From the NCBI RefSeq assembly GCF_015561195.1, contig NZ_JADMSU010000007.1:1-64000 (forward strand): DNA of 64,000 bases. The letters run 5' to 3'. Shown in pieces: positions 18,101-26,884 of this stretch (positions are counted from its first letter, which is position 1; each line of letters opens with the position of its first letter). Position numbers and translations under genes: made by a program. This DNA is from Collinsella aerofaciens (GTDB taxonomy: Bacteria > Actinomycetota > Coriobacteriia > Coriobacteriales > Coriobacteriaceae). The notes under the pieces are model-generated. The model worked only from the letters and a program-made list of their open reading frames with translations. It searched no databases and had not been told where the DNA came from.

Positions 18101-18820
18101 GGCCAAAACCTCGTCCTCAGAACCCTCGAGCCAGTTCCATGCGGCCTTTTCGCTCATGCCGAGCACGCTCTGCAGCACCTCGACGACGTCATCCTCAAAG
18201 TAGCTGTAGGTGTCGCGGGTCTGGAGCCAGGACTCGCCGTTGACGCGCTCAAAGGCCTCGCGGAACTCCTGGGTCTTGCCCAGGGAATCGATGTGATCCT
18301 CGAGCTTTGCAAGCTTGAGGTCCTCGCCGTAGAAGCCGCGTGCCTCGTATAACATGCGCTCAAAGCCGCGAAGCAGCGCCGTGGGAGCCGTATCGCCCTG
18401 CTTCCACTGGCCCGCCTTGCTATCGATGTTAAAGAGGATGGCTTGCGTGGGCACCGAGCAGGCGCGCTCCATGGCAGCCGCGACCATGGGGTCGACGATC
18501 TTGCCATCAAAGTAGCGGATGGCGCTCTTACCGCCAATCTGGCGATTCTCGAGCAGGTAGCTCAGCATCTTGAGAAAGTGCGATTTACCGGAACCGAAGA
18601 AGCCGCTGATCCATACGCCGATCTTGTCGGTGCGCACATCGATGGCATCGCCGTAGGCCTTGAAGAACGTGGCAAAGTGCCCCTGCAACTCGCGCGTCAC
18701 CACGTACTCGTCAAGCTCCTGACGGATGGACTCGTCTTTTGAATCCTGGACCTTGACCACGCCGTTGATGGAGCGGTTGATGTCTTTTGCAAAGAGGTCG
18801 CGAATGATCGTGTTGTCCAT
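15158..18820 (-). CDS. brxC: BrxC, large BREX ATPase, interrupted by one in-frame TAG
   Basis: The frame gives about 1,219 residues if the amber codon at 17479-17477 (codon 448) is passed, the usual BrxC length. Residues 1-447 hold the P-loop domain: Walker A GFFGSGKSH at 73-81, FMVDEVGQF near 270 as Walker B, and the family segment MSTGERSMLSAFQE just before the stop. After the TAG the sequence continues in frame as TGALVPFWCFFDT and KLLYLIRYIGYVKATVENI, again family-typical, to the end. The 768-residue remainder could open with a GTG, but no ribosome site precedes it. BrxC is required for both BREX modification and defence. AAAGGAG stands before its own ATG. Confidence 0.87.
17477..17479 (-). 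other. In-frame amber codon inside brxC
   Basis: The - strand reads AQAIQYD, TAG, TGALVPFW with no change of frame. The downstream frame is open for 772 codons to the natural TAA. This is the second single TAG in the same operon. Confidence 0.9.
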
Positions 18821-18898
18821 GGGTGCTCCTTTGGGTTTGGGAACGTTATGGCAAAGGGCTGTTACCGGCGGCAGGGCCTTGTATGCGGGAAACCGTGT

Positions 18899-19591
18899 TT
18901 ACGAGATATCGATGGCGCGGTAGTAGTTATCGGCCGGCAGGCGGTTAAAGAGCTGGAAAGAAGAGCCGTTGAAGCTGCCCGGATAGGCGGCGACCACCGG
19001 CACATCATCAAAATCCGCGAGCATGCAGTGGAGAAGCGTGTGCATGCGAAAGAAGGGATAGACCTCGCCGGCACCGGTCAGAAGAATGACGTCGCCAGGT
19101 GCATGAGGCTCGGTTTGCTCGAGGATGTACGCTGCGATCTTCTCGGGCGAGGCGAACTTGGCCACGTCCTCGAGCACGCGTTGGGTACCGCGGCGCTCCT
19201 CTTGGTGCGGGATAGCCTTGAGGACACGGCGCTTTTCGAGAATTGCCAGCACGGCGTCGTAGAGGTTCACGACCTTGAGCGTGCACCGAAGCTTGCCGGC
19301 CTCGGCATCGCGCGCAAGGGTGTCAAATAATGCACGCGCCTCAAACTCCAGCGCGGGGTCATAGCAAAAAGTGTGGAAACCGATCTCATTGCCTATGCCC
19401 TTGTTGGCCAAAAAGTCCTCGCTGCACAGGCACTCGCGCAGAAGCTGCGCACGGCGCTCAAATTCCTGACAGGCGCGCTCGGAGCGAGCATGCGCCGCCA
19501 CGACGCTCTTGCGGGAATGGATGCCGATATTGGTGGTGAGATCGGTCGCCGGGGTGATAACAGGGTCGACGGCGCTTTTGACGGGAGCCAC
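18899..19591 (-). CDS. brxB: BrxB (DUF1788) of BREX
   Basis: This 230-residue protein shows the BrxB pattern: NEIGFHTFCYDP near residue 70, VVNLYDAVLAILEKR, LLTGAGEVYPFFR, and the end VVAAYPGSFNGSSFQLFNRLP with NYYRAIDI. BrxB is a small core protein needed for BREX function; its biochemistry is unresolved. It starts with GTG one base after the brxA stop, so translation is coupled, and it ends 78 bases before brxC. Confidence 0.88.
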   Translation of the reverse strand: MAPVKSAVDPVITPATDLTTNIGIHSRKSVVAAHARSERACQEFERRAQLLRECLCSEDFLANKGIGNEIGFHTFCYDPALEFEARALFDTLARDAEAGKLRCTLKVVNLYDAVLAILEKRRVLKAIPHQEERRGTQRVLEDVAKFASPEKIAAYILEQTEPHAPGDVILLTGAGEVYPFFRMHTLLHCMLADFDDVPVVAAYPGSFNGSSFQLFNRLPADNYYRAIDIS

Positions 19592-19592
19592 G

Positions 19593-20276
19593 CTACATCA
19601 CCGCCCTGCCGGTAAGGGCCGCGATAAGCGACTGCTCGCCCAGCTGAACCAAGGCTCGCTCGACATCGGAATCGAGGAAGAGTGGTGACAGGCGCTCGGA
19701 CTCCGGGCCCTGGCCCTCGCCGATAAGGCCGGCATGGCGGAGCGTCTGGCGGAGCGAGCCCTTAAGGCGCTTGACCGTGGCCTCAGTCCAGCGGGCCGCG
19801 TCCGGATACTCCGTGGTAAAGCGTGTCATAAAGGCGTTGAGGTCAACCGCCGTAAAGGCATAATCGAAGTTTTGTAGGCGCTCCCCTACCTCGACGAGCA
19901 CGAGCTCGCGCACGATATCGTAGCGGCAGATCATGCTGTAGAAGATGGCCTGGTCCGTCTGCGTGGGAGTGCCGGATGCCATGAGCCTGGTTAGGGATGA
20001 CGCAGCCTCGACGGCGGTTTTGGGGTCGATGCCGCGCGCGGCGCATACGGCGTCCGTGGGCACCATGGCGTCAAGGCGGCGAAGGCACACGGTTGCGCGG
20101 TTGGCGACCATGCGCTCCGTGGGATATTGAAAGAGGTTCTCGCTCTTTACGCGTACAATGACCTGCTCGTCGCTTGCGCCCTGCATACGAAGGGCAGCGA
20201 CGATGCGCATCTCATGCGGGAGGAATTGCTCGCGGGTGAGCACCCCCCCCCGAACGCTTTTTGTGGTTACATCCAC
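19593..20276 (-). CDS. brxA: BrxA (DUF1819), first BREX gene, with G9 tract near its start
   Basis: This is a BrxA family protein of about 227 residues (EQFLPHEMRIVAAL, then RVKSENLFQYPTERM), a small DNA-binding helical protein that opens most type 1 BREX operons. The GTG at 20276 is chosen because GGAG lies 8 bases upstream and this gives the usual N-terminal length; the longer frame starting at 20345 has no such site. Codons 9-12 contain nine G in a row. Change of one base in that tract would shift the frame almost at once, so brxA could be phase-variable. Confidence 0.85.
   Translation of the reverse strand: MDVTTKSVRGGVLTREQFLPHEMRIVAALRMQGASDEQVIVRVKSENLFQYPTERMVANRATVCLRRLDAMVPTDAVCAARGIDPKTAVEAASSLTRLMASGTPTQTDQAIFYSMICRYDIVRELVLVEVGERLQNFDYAFTAVDLNAFMTRFTTEYPDAARWTEATVKRLKGSLRQTLRHAGLIGEGQGPESERLSPLFLDSDVERALVQLGEQSLIAALTGRAVM
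20243..20251 (-). repeat. G9 homopolymer in the 5' coding part of brxA
   Basis: Nine C on the + strand, nine G in the gene, spanning codons 9-12 (CGG GGG GGG GTG). I noticed no longer G/C run in the window. Such tracts slip during replication and act as contingency switches in other bacteria; here that role is inferred. Confidence 0.7.
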
Positions 20277-20583
20277 AGTACACGCTCCAAGGGTGTCAAA
20301 GGCTGTCACAAGTACGCCGCAACCCGGCAGGCAGGCGCGGCGCACATGACAATAATCATACCTGTTGGTAAAAAAGTTACCACGCCCAGCGCGTCAAATG
20401 TTGAGCAACAAAATTTAATCCGGTTAACGGTCATTTTCGCAGCTTAGAAACTTTAACGAGGTCGCCCCAAATCACACTTGCCAGACAACCGCGCTTACGA
20501 ATGCAGGCACGCACACGCCCAACGCCACCCTCCGCTACACTCAACATAGAGTTCTACATATGATTCTATGTAAGGAGTTTCAT
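20277..20583. promoter_or_regulatory. Shared upstream region of brxA and the small antitoxin-like gene
   Basis: This 307-base AT-richer region separates the divergent BREX operon and the small + strand gene. It contains a palindrome TGTTG-AG-CAACA near 20399-20410, an inverted pair GGTAA/TTACC near 20366-20381, and an inverted pair ACATAGA/TCTATGT near 20545-20573 just before the small gene. Any of them could be an operator. A typical BREX WYL-type repressor gene is not seen here. No clear -35/-10 pair for brxA could be fixed. Confidence 0.4.
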
Positions 20584-20757
20584 ATGCCTGTCGTAAAGCC
20601 TATTTCTGATCAGACGCGCGCGCTAACTACCATTCAGGAACGCGAAGATCACATTCAACGTACCATCGCTCATGGTTATGACGACCTCACCAACGGTCGT
20701 GTGCGCCCCTGGAAACAAGCGAAGGCCGAGGCGGATCGGATGCGAGCCTCGAGATAA
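20584..20757 (+). CDS. Small antitoxin-like protein, orphan
   Basis: This 57-residue protein begins MPVVKPISDQTRAL, similar to the start of Phd/YefM antitoxins (VKPISDLR), and ends in a basic helix. AAGGAG lies 6 bases before the ATG, better than an upstream in-frame ATG. An inverted repeat at the promoter fits autoregulation. No toxin gene follows: the next gene is serC. It may be a remnant of a toxin-antitoxin pair or a solitary antitoxin beside the BREX operon. Confidence 0.55.
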   Translation: MPVVKPISDQTRALTTIQEREDHIQRTIAHGYDDLTNGRVRPWKQAKAEADRMRASR

Positions 20758-20888
20758 GCCCTCCCCCCATGTAACCATCCTGTAAATCATAGCGGCGCAC
20801 TCGAGTTTTACCGTGATGCGGTCGCGCCCGGCGCTCCACTGTGCTAAAGTATCCCGAACGTTCAAACGACTACGAGGGGGACTAGAAG

Positions 20889-22013
20889 ATGGCACGTGTG
20901 CACAACTTCTCAGCTGGCCCGGCCGCGCTGCCCACAAGCGTGCTCGCCGAGATCGCCGACGAGATGATGGACTACCGCGGTTGCGGCATGTCCGTGCTCG
21001 AGATGAGCCATCGATCTAGCATGTACCAGCAGATCATCGACGACGCCGAGGCAACCCTGCGTCGCCTGCTGAGCATCCCGGACAACTACCGTGTCCTGTT
21101 TTTGCAGGGCGGCGCCACGCTGCAGTTTGCGGGCATCCCCATGAACCTCATGCGCCGCGGCCGCGCCGGCTACGTCGTGACCGGCAACTTTGCCAACAAG
21201 GCGTACAAGGAGGCCGCCAAGTACGGCGAGGCCGTGCTGCTCGCGAGCTCCGAGGACACCAATTTCGACCGCATACCCACCATAGTCGACATCAACGCGC
21301 GCATTGCCGCCGAGGCCGCGGGCGGCGGGCTCGACTACGTCTACATCTGCCAGAACAACACCATCTTTGGCACCATGTACCACGAGCTGCCCGCTTGCGA
21401 CGACGTGCCGCTGGTCGCCGATGTCTCGAGCTGCTTTCTGTCGCAGCCGCTCGACGTTGAGCGCTACGGGCTCATCTACGCCGGTGCGCAGAAAAACGCC
21501 GGCGCCGCGGGCGTGACCGTGGTCATCGTGCGCGACGACCTCATCGCAGATGGCCCCGCTTTTGCGCAGACGCCGCAGTACCTGGACCTTAAGACCCAGG
21601 CCGCCAAGGGCTCCATGCTCAACACGCCCAACACCTTTGGTATCTACGTGTGCGGCAAGGTATTCCGCTGGGTTGAGCAGACCGGCGGACTTGCCGCCAT
21701 GGCCGAGCGCAACTGGGCCAAGGCCAACCTGCTCTATAACCTGCTCGAGCACAGCGTGCTGTTCCATGGCACCACACAGGCCGACAGCCGCTCCATCGCC
21801 AACGTCACGTTCCGTACCGGCGATGCCGACCTCGACGCCGCCTTTGTCGCAGGCGCGGCCGAGCACCAGATTCAAAACGTCAAGGGCCATCGCCTGGTGG
21901 GTGGCATGCGCGCCAGCGTCTACAACGCCGTAACCATGGAAGACGCGCAGGCACTGGCCTCGTACATGAAGGACTTCGAAGCGCAGCATAGTTTGAGTCC
22001 GCGATCTAACTAG
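20889..22013 (+). CDS. serC: Phosphoserine aminotransferase
   Basis: This 374-residue PLP enzyme converts 3-phosphohydroxypyruvate and glutamate to phosphoserine, step two of serine synthesis. The N-terminal HNFSAGPAALP is the SerC signature, and the PLP lysine lies in YAGAQKNAGAAG near residue 201. The length is normal. GAGGGGG stands before the ATG. It is followed 72 bases later by serA in the same direction, with a short hairpin (AGCCCGC/GCGGGCT) between them. Confidence 0.95.
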   Translation: MARVHNFSAGPAALPTSVLAEIADEMMDYRGCGMSVLEMSHRSSMYQQIIDDAEATLRRLLSIPDNYRVLFLQGGATLQFAGIPMNLMRRGRAGYVVTGNFANKAYKEAAKYGEAVLLASSEDTNFDRIPTIVDINARIAAEAAGGGLDYVYICQNNTIFGTMYHELPACDDVPLVADVSSCFLSQPLDVERYGLIYAGAQKNAGAAGVTVVIVRDDLIADGPAFAQTPQYLDLKTQAAKGSMLNTPNTFGIYVCGKVFRWVEQTGGLAAMAERNWAKANLLYNLLEHSVLFHGTTQADSRSIANVTFRTGDADLDAAFVAGAAEHQIQNVKGHRLVGGMRASVYNAVTMEDAQALASYMKDFEAQHSLSPRSN

Positions 22014-22085
22014 CCCGCAACGCGCGGGCTGACCAGCCACCTCAGACCACCCTGTTTAGATCAAAACCTGCTAAGGAGTTTTTCC

Positions 22086-23249
22086 ATGCGTAAGATTAAG
22101 ACCATCGACGACATCACCAAAGACGGCAAAGTCGAGTTTGGCGAGGGCTACGAGTTTGTGGGCACCGCCGAGGAGGCCGACGCCATCCTGATGCGCTCCA
22201 CCGACCTGCACGGCTACGAGCTGCCCGAGGGCATCCGCGCCATCGCCCGCTGCGGCGCCGGCGTCAACAACATCCCCGTCGAGGAGTACGCCAAGAAGGG
22301 CGTCGTCGTCTTTAACTCCCCCGGTGCCAACAGCAACGCCGTCAAGGAGCTCGTCCTGGGCATGCTGGTGCTCTCGAGCCGCGGAGTAGTGCAGTCGATG
22401 AACTGGGTGCGCGACAACGCCGACGACCCCGAGATCCAGGTCGATGCCGAAAAAGCCAAGAAGGCCTTTGTGGGCCGCGAGCTCAAGGGCAAGCGCATCG
22501 GCGTCATCGGCCTGGGCAACGTAGGCTCCAAGGTCGCCAACGCCTGTGTCGACCTGGGCATGGACGTTTACGGCTACGATCCGTTCATTTCCGTCGAGCA
22601 CGCGTGGGTGCTGAGCCGCGAGGTGCAGCGCGTGGGCACGCTCGAGGATCTGTGCCGCGGCTGCGACTACCTCACCGTGCACGTGCCCAGCAAGGCCGAC
22701 ACCATCGGCATGATCAGCACCGAGCAGATTAACCTGTTGGCACCAGACGCCGTACTCATCAACTACGCGCGCGAAACCATCATTGACGAGGACGCCGTCG
22801 ATGCCGCCCTGCGCAAGGGCAAGCTGAGCTGGTTTAGCTGCGACTTTGCCACGCCCAAGACCGTCAAGATGCCCAACACGTTTATCACCACGCACTCGGG
22901 CGCCGGCACCGGCGAGGCCGAGGCCAACTGCGCCGACATGGCCATCAGCGAGCTCAAGGATTACCTGGAAAACGGCAACATCGCGCACAGCGTCAACTAC
23001 CCCGCCTGCAGCATGGGCAAGGCGCGCGCCGCGAGCCGCATCGCCTGTCTGCACGCCAACGTGCCCAACATGATCGGCCAGATCACGGCCATCCTCGCCA
23101 AGGACAACGCCAACGTGCAGCGTATGACCAACGAGTCCGCTGGCGAGAACGCCTACACCATGTTCGACACCGATGAGCACCTGGACGGCAGCACGATCGA
23201 GGCGCTCAAGCAGATTCCGTCGATGTATCGCGTGCGCGTGATTAAATAG
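22086..23249 (+). CDS. serA: D-3-phosphoglycerate dehydrogenase with C-terminal ACT domain
   Basis: This 387-residue NAD-dependent enzyme oxidises 3-phosphoglycerate at the entry to serine synthesis. The Rossmann motif IGVIGLGNVGSKVA lies near residues 138-150, and the catalytic His is in ITTHSGAG near residue 266. Residues from about 315 form an ACT domain (NMIGQITAILAKDNANV), the usual site of serine feedback inhibition. AAGGAG stands before the ATG. It forms an operon with serC and ends at a strong terminator. Confidence 0.95.
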   Translation: MRKIKTIDDITKDGKVEFGEGYEFVGTAEEADAILMRSTDLHGYELPEGIRAIARCGAGVNNIPVEEYAKKGVVVFNSPGANSNAVKELVLGMLVLSSRGVVQSMNWVRDNADDPEIQVDAEKAKKAFVGRELKGKRIGVIGLGNVGSKVANACVDLGMDVYGYDPFISVEHAWVLSREVQRVGTLEDLCRGCDYLTVHVPSKADTIGMISTEQINLLAPDAVLINYARETIIDEDAVDAALRKGKLSWFSCDFATPKTVKMPNTFITTHSGAGTGEAEANCADMAISELKDYLENGNIAHSVNYPACSMGKARAASRIACLHANVPNMIGQITAILAKDNANVQRMTNESAGENAYTMFDTDEHLDGSTIEALKQIPSMYRVRVIK

Positions 23250-23289
23250 CGCCGGTGCCAAGCCTGCCAGACAGGCCATGAAGCCCATT

Positions 23290-23318
23290 CGGCCCCCGTT
23301 TTCACGAAACGGGGGCCG
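23290..23318 (+). terminator. Strong terminator after serA
   Basis: CGGCCCCCGTTT at 23290-23301 pairs perfectly with 23307-23318 around a 5-base loop. The trailing sequence is T-rich but not a pure T-run. Confidence 0.75.
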
Positions 23319-23344
23319 ATTTCGTTGCTCCTGACGACTTTAGA

Positions 23345-23515
23345 AATGATACCCAGAACAAGTTTTTTCGGATAATCGACAGTAAGACCCAAATCACCAA
23401 GCGCACCCCTTTTGATAAACAACTTTATCAGGGACTTTAGTGGGTAATAATCGATTTCTATATGCCGAATGTAAGTTGACTGTCGATTTTCCGAAACAAC
23501 TTATTCTAGATAGCA
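23345..23515. repeat. Long imperfect inverted repeat, possible MITE
   Basis: The arms 23366-23383 and 23479-23496 match at 17 of 18 positions, and the similarity extends outward to about 45 bases per side with scattered mismatches. About 95 bases lie between the inner ends. No ORF is inside. The size and ends resemble a miniature inverted-repeat element, or a very large hairpin between serA and the nuclease-like gene. The rest of the 349-base gap up to 23598 holds nothing else I can see. Confidence 0.6.
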
Positions 23516-23598
23516 TTTTTAATGCCCTTCCAAGGCGAAACTGAAGCCTTTTTCGCGACCAAAACTCTAGTTCACGCGACCGTTTTCCACCCGCGCGA

Positions 23599-24648
23599 CT
23601 ACATTTCCGCCCAATTGATAAAAATCTCCTCACGAAGCCGCCGTTCGAGCTCCTGCTGTCGCGGCGTCTTGTCTTTCAGCGGCACATCGAGATAGGACAT
23701 GATGAGCTCCATCACCACGCGGAAGGCATCAGAGTCGGCCAGCTGGCCATAGGTCATCAGAACGACGGGATATCCCATCGCTTGCAGCGCCGTCGTTCGA
23801 TCGGAGTCCGAGATCTTGGATTCAATGGATCCATGAATGGCTTTACCTTGACATTCGACCAGGCACTCTCGGCTGCCGTCCTTATTTGCCAGCAGGATAT
23901 CGGCATAGCGCCTATCGAGCCCCGAAATCAGGCGGGCACTGCGTGTCATGCGAATCTCGACGTTATTGGTAAGGCGCAGCCCTTCGCCGCCGCGCAACCT
24001 CGTAAGGCCAAACAGCATCGAAGCCTGGACCTCGAGCGGCGATGCTGCCACCCCCGTAATGCATTTCGCGGCTCGTATGAACGATTTAGCGCCGCGGAGC
24101 CCCCGGATCTTATCGACGTACTCTGCAAGCTCAGAGAGCTCGATCAAGGGCGGTCGTTTCCACAAGTCCGTTGGACTCCCCGAGACATCCTTTACGTTTT
24201 CCCAGCCCAAACGTGCGTCACCCCACTGGCCCCCATATGCCTGCACAAGTGCCGACTTTACCTGAGGCGCAATCTTGCACACGGCAAAGGTGCCGCACAT
24301 CTCATACATGCACATGATTAAACGCTCGTTTGAGACCGAGGAAGCCAGGGACAGCAGGGTAAAGAGTGGGGACGCGACATCGAGGCCAAACTCTGTCTGC
24401 CGCACGGAATCAAACGGCCTCTCCCCGTTCCAAACATGCCTGACAATGCGATCGCCCTTACGCCCGCAGCCGCCCTGCGCCAAAACGTGTAACGGGGTGC
24501 CCAGGAAATGCGCGACGAGCGGATGCTCGCAAAGGCGCTCCCTGCGCGGATCGTCCACAGAATCGGGCAGGTCCGGCATTATCGCCAAAACCTGTGGAGG
24601 TATCCGGTGATACCGAAAGGCAGATATGTCGCACAGTATGTCGTCCAT
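23599..24648 (-). CDS. Unknown protein with PD-(D/E)XK-like C-terminal domain
   Basis: This 349-residue protein begins MDDILCDISAFRYHRIPPQV. Its C-terminal part reads RYADILLANKDG, then LVECQGKAIH near residue 264, which fits the D...E-x-K pattern of restriction-endonuclease-like folds. Such proteins often stand alone in coriobacterial genomes. A nuclease, or an AbiEi-like regulatory protein, is inferred only. The ATG has a weak ribosome site. It is single, flanked by a long inverted repeat on one side and a divergent M20 peptidase on the other. Confidence 0.6.
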   Translation of the reverse strand: MDDILCDISAFRYHRIPPQVLAIMPDLPDSVDDPRRERLCEHPLVAHFLGTPLHVLAQGGCGRKGDRIVRHVWNGERPFDSVRQTEFGLDVASPLFTLLSLASSVSNERLIMCMYEMCGTFAVCKIAPQVKSALVQAYGGQWGDARLGWENVKDVSGSPTDLWKRPPLIELSELAEYVDKIRGLRGAKSFIRAAKCITGVAASPLEVQASMLFGLTRLRGGEGLRLTNNVEIRMTRSARLISGLDRRYADILLANKDGSRECLVECQGKAIHGSIESKISDSDRTTALQAMGYPVVLMTYGQLADSDAFRVVMELIMSYLDVPLKDKTPRQQELERRLREEIFINWAEM

Positions 24649-24802
24649 GAAGGGTACATACCCGCTGTATCGTTTGTGAACCCGCTCAGACGGCGAGCGC
24701 GATGGCTCCGCCTGCGAACGGTAAATACCGCCACGCGCACGTCGCGGATCTCTCAGGAGACTTACAATCGGTTTGGAAAGCAGACTGATTGTGAGGTTAC
24801 AT

Positions 24803-26023
24803 ATGGTTGATGAGGACTTTGCCTGGCGGCTTGCTCAGGAGCTTGTGCGGATCGACAGCTCAGACCCGGGCGCGTATGAGGATGAAATTGAGCGGTATAT
24901 CAAAGCGCTGGTTGAGGCTCAGCCGGAGCGGTTGAGTCATCCGGTGCTCCATGCCGTGCAGATTGAGGAGCTCGAAGTGCTGCCCGGGCGCCGCAACCTT
25001 AAAGTCACCGTGCCGGGCCAAAGCGACGAGCCGCGGCTGGTCTATATCTGCCACATGGATACCGTCACCTTGGGCGATGGCTGGGAGGCAGACACGCCGC
25101 CGCTCGGGGCGGTCGTGCGCGACGGCAAACTCTACGGCCGGGGCGCCTGCGACATGAAGGGTGGCCTGGCCTGCGCCATTGCCGCACTGGTCCATACGCT
25201 CGAGCGCGTGGCGGCGGATGGCGCGCTGCCACGCCGCGGCTTTTCGCTCATCTGCTCGGTCGACGAGGAAGACTTCATGCGCGGCTCAGAGGCCGCGATC
25301 GATGCTGGCTGGGTCGGTTCGCGCGAATGGGTGCTGGACACCGAGCCCACCGACGGACAGATCCAGGTGGCGCACAAGGGTCGCACGTGGTTCGAGATCG
25401 AGATGACCGGCGTCACGGCGCATGCGAGCCAGCCTTGGAAGGGCGCAGACGCCGTCGCCGCCATGGCCGAGGCCGTCTGCGCGCTGCGCCGTGCGTTCGC
25501 GGCGCTGCCCGTGCATGATGAGCTGGGACCATCGACCATCACGTTTGGACAGATCGAAGGTGGCTACCGTCCCTATGTCGTGCCCGACCATGCCAAGGTC
25601 TGGGTCGACATGCGCCTGACGCCGCCGACCGACACGACCGCCGCGATCAACATGGTCGAGCAGGCCATTGCCGCCGCCGAGGACGCGGTTCCCGGTTGCC
25701 ATGGCAGCTACACCGTGACGGGCGACCGCCCCGCCATCGAGCGCGACCCGAGCTCTCCCCTTCTAGCAGCGCTCAAGCGTGCCGCCGATGGCGTGACGGA
25801 CGCGGACACGACCGTCGGCTTCTTTACCGGCTACACCGATACCGCCGTCATTGCCGGCAAGACAGGCAACCGCAATTGTATGAGCTACGGCCCCGGCTCG
25901 TTGGCGCTCGCGCACAAGCCCAACGAGTATGTGCCCCATGCCGATATCGTTCGCTGCCAAAACGTGCTCATCGCGCTTGCCGATAACACGCTCTGGGACG
26001 CAAGCGGCCAAGTTGGGGCATAA
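24803..26023 (+). CDS. M20 family metallopeptidase/deacylase (ArgE/DapE-like)
   Basis: This 406-residue cytoplasmic hydrolase has the zinc-ligand motifs of the M20 family: ICHMDTVTLGDGW near residue 88, GRGACDMKGG near 113, and CSVDEEDFM with the general-base Glu near 153. A dimerisation insert follows (HASQPWKGADAV). Members remove acyl groups from amino acids such as N-acetylornithine or succinyl-diaminopimelate, or cleave dipeptides; the substrate is not decided here. The ATG at 24803 is preferred because a GTGAGG stands before it. It is followed 40 bases later by the DUF1015 gene. Confidence 0.85.
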   Translation: MVDEDFAWRLAQELVRIDSSDPGAYEDEIERYIKALVEAQPERLSHPVLHAVQIEELEVLPGRRNLKVTVPGQSDEPRLVYICHMDTVTLGDGWEADTPPLGAVVRDGKLYGRGACDMKGGLACAIAALVHTLERVAADGALPRRGFSLICSVDEEDFMRGSEAAIDAGWVGSREWVLDTEPTDGQIQVAHKGRTWFEIEMTGVTAHASQPWKGADAVAAMAEAVCALRRAFAALPVHDELGPSTITFGQIEGGYRPYVVPDHAKVWVDMRLTPPTDTTAAINMVEQAIAAAEDAVPGCHGSYTVTGDRPAIERDPSSPLLAALKRAADGVTDADTTVGFFTGYTDTAVIAGKTGNRNCMSYGPGSLALAHKPNEYVPHADIVRCQNVLIALADNTLWDASGQVGA

Positions 26024-26062
26024 TAAGCCGCGAACAAACCGACTCGCGCGTTAGGACCGCCC

Positions 26063-26752
26063 ATGAAAGCACTTCCGTTTCCCTGCATTCGCCCGGCTCA
26101 GGACCGTGTGCTCGAGGCGCTGCCTGCGATGGGCGGTATCCTGAGCGGCAACGACGCCCTGCGCGGCGCCATTGCTGACGGCCTAATGCTCAAGGATCCA
26201 GGCGCGGCGTATTACGTGTACGAATGCTCGGGCGAGCCGGGTCGCGCGACGGGTGTCGTGGCGATTTGCCCGGTTAACGTACTGACGGGTAGCGACGAGG
26301 CTGCCGCCGAGAGCATCGACGCACTCGCCGCCGCGCACGCGATCGCCGAACTCAAAGTTCAGCCTCGTCCCGTGTCGCTCGCCTACGAGGCCTCGCCCGT
26401 CATGGATATCATCCTGGGCGCCGCCAAAGAGGGAGCGTCGCTCTATGCCGTCACCGACCCCGCCGGCATTACGCACCGTGTGTGGGAGGTCAAGCGCGAG
26501 GACGCCGTCGGGGCCATCCGCGCTATGCTCGACCAAGCACCAGAGCCGACACTGGCCGACGACCCCGCCTACGCCGCCGCGCTGGCAGGGGCGGCGCAGC
26601 TCCTGGCAAACGAGGCCCACACAGCCGGCACCTACACGGGCAGAGAGCCGTTCAACTTTGCTGTAGCCGTGCTGTTCCCCACCGCGCAGGCCAGCGGCGG
26701 CGCGCCGCAGGTTCCAACGGGCCTGCTCACTCACCAAATCGCGCGGTTCTAA
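26063..26752 (+). CDS. Short DUF1015-like protein
   Basis: This 229-residue protein begins LPFPCIRPAQDRV, similar to the IRPF..IRP start of DUF1015 proteins, and later reads ADGLMLKDPGAAYYVYEC and HRVWEV, also DUF1015-like. Full-length family members are about 400 residues, so this is a short version. DUF1015 genes often lie near serA and serC, as here, but the function is unknown. A terminator hairpin follows at 26797-26839. Confidence 0.6.
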   Translation: MKALPFPCIRPAQDRVLEALPAMGGILSGNDALRGAIADGLMLKDPGAAYYVYECSGEPGRATGVVAICPVNVLTGSDEAAAESIDALAAAHAIAELKVQPRPVSLAYEASPVMDIILGAAKEGASLYAVTDPAGITHRVWEVKREDAVGAIRAMLDQAPEPTLADDPAYAAALAGAAQLLANEAHTAGTYTGREPFNFAVAVLFPTAQASGGAPQVPTGLLTHQIARF

Positions 26753-26796
26753 CAGGGCCTAAACGCCCAGCACAAAGACTCGGCAGCCCAACAAAC

Positions 26797-26839
26797 AAGG
26801 GGCGGAGATGCAATACATGCGCATGCATCCCCGCCCCTT
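26797..26839. terminator. Bidirectional terminator hairpin
   Basis: AAGGGGCGG and GATGCA on the left pair with TGCATC and CCGCCCCTT on the right, with one bulged A. It lies between the convergent DUF1015 and histidine phosphatase genes. Confidence 0.75.
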
Positions 26840-26884
26840 TCGCATCGAGCAATGATGTCGGCGATCCGCGTCGCCACGCCCAAG

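Noticed and set aside
5635-20276. Global reassignment of TAG to an amino acid
   Set aside because: brxA, pglZ, brxL, serC, pstB, queA and others end with TAG at the normal family length, and reading through them gives no conserved sequence. Only local suppression or readthrough remains possible.
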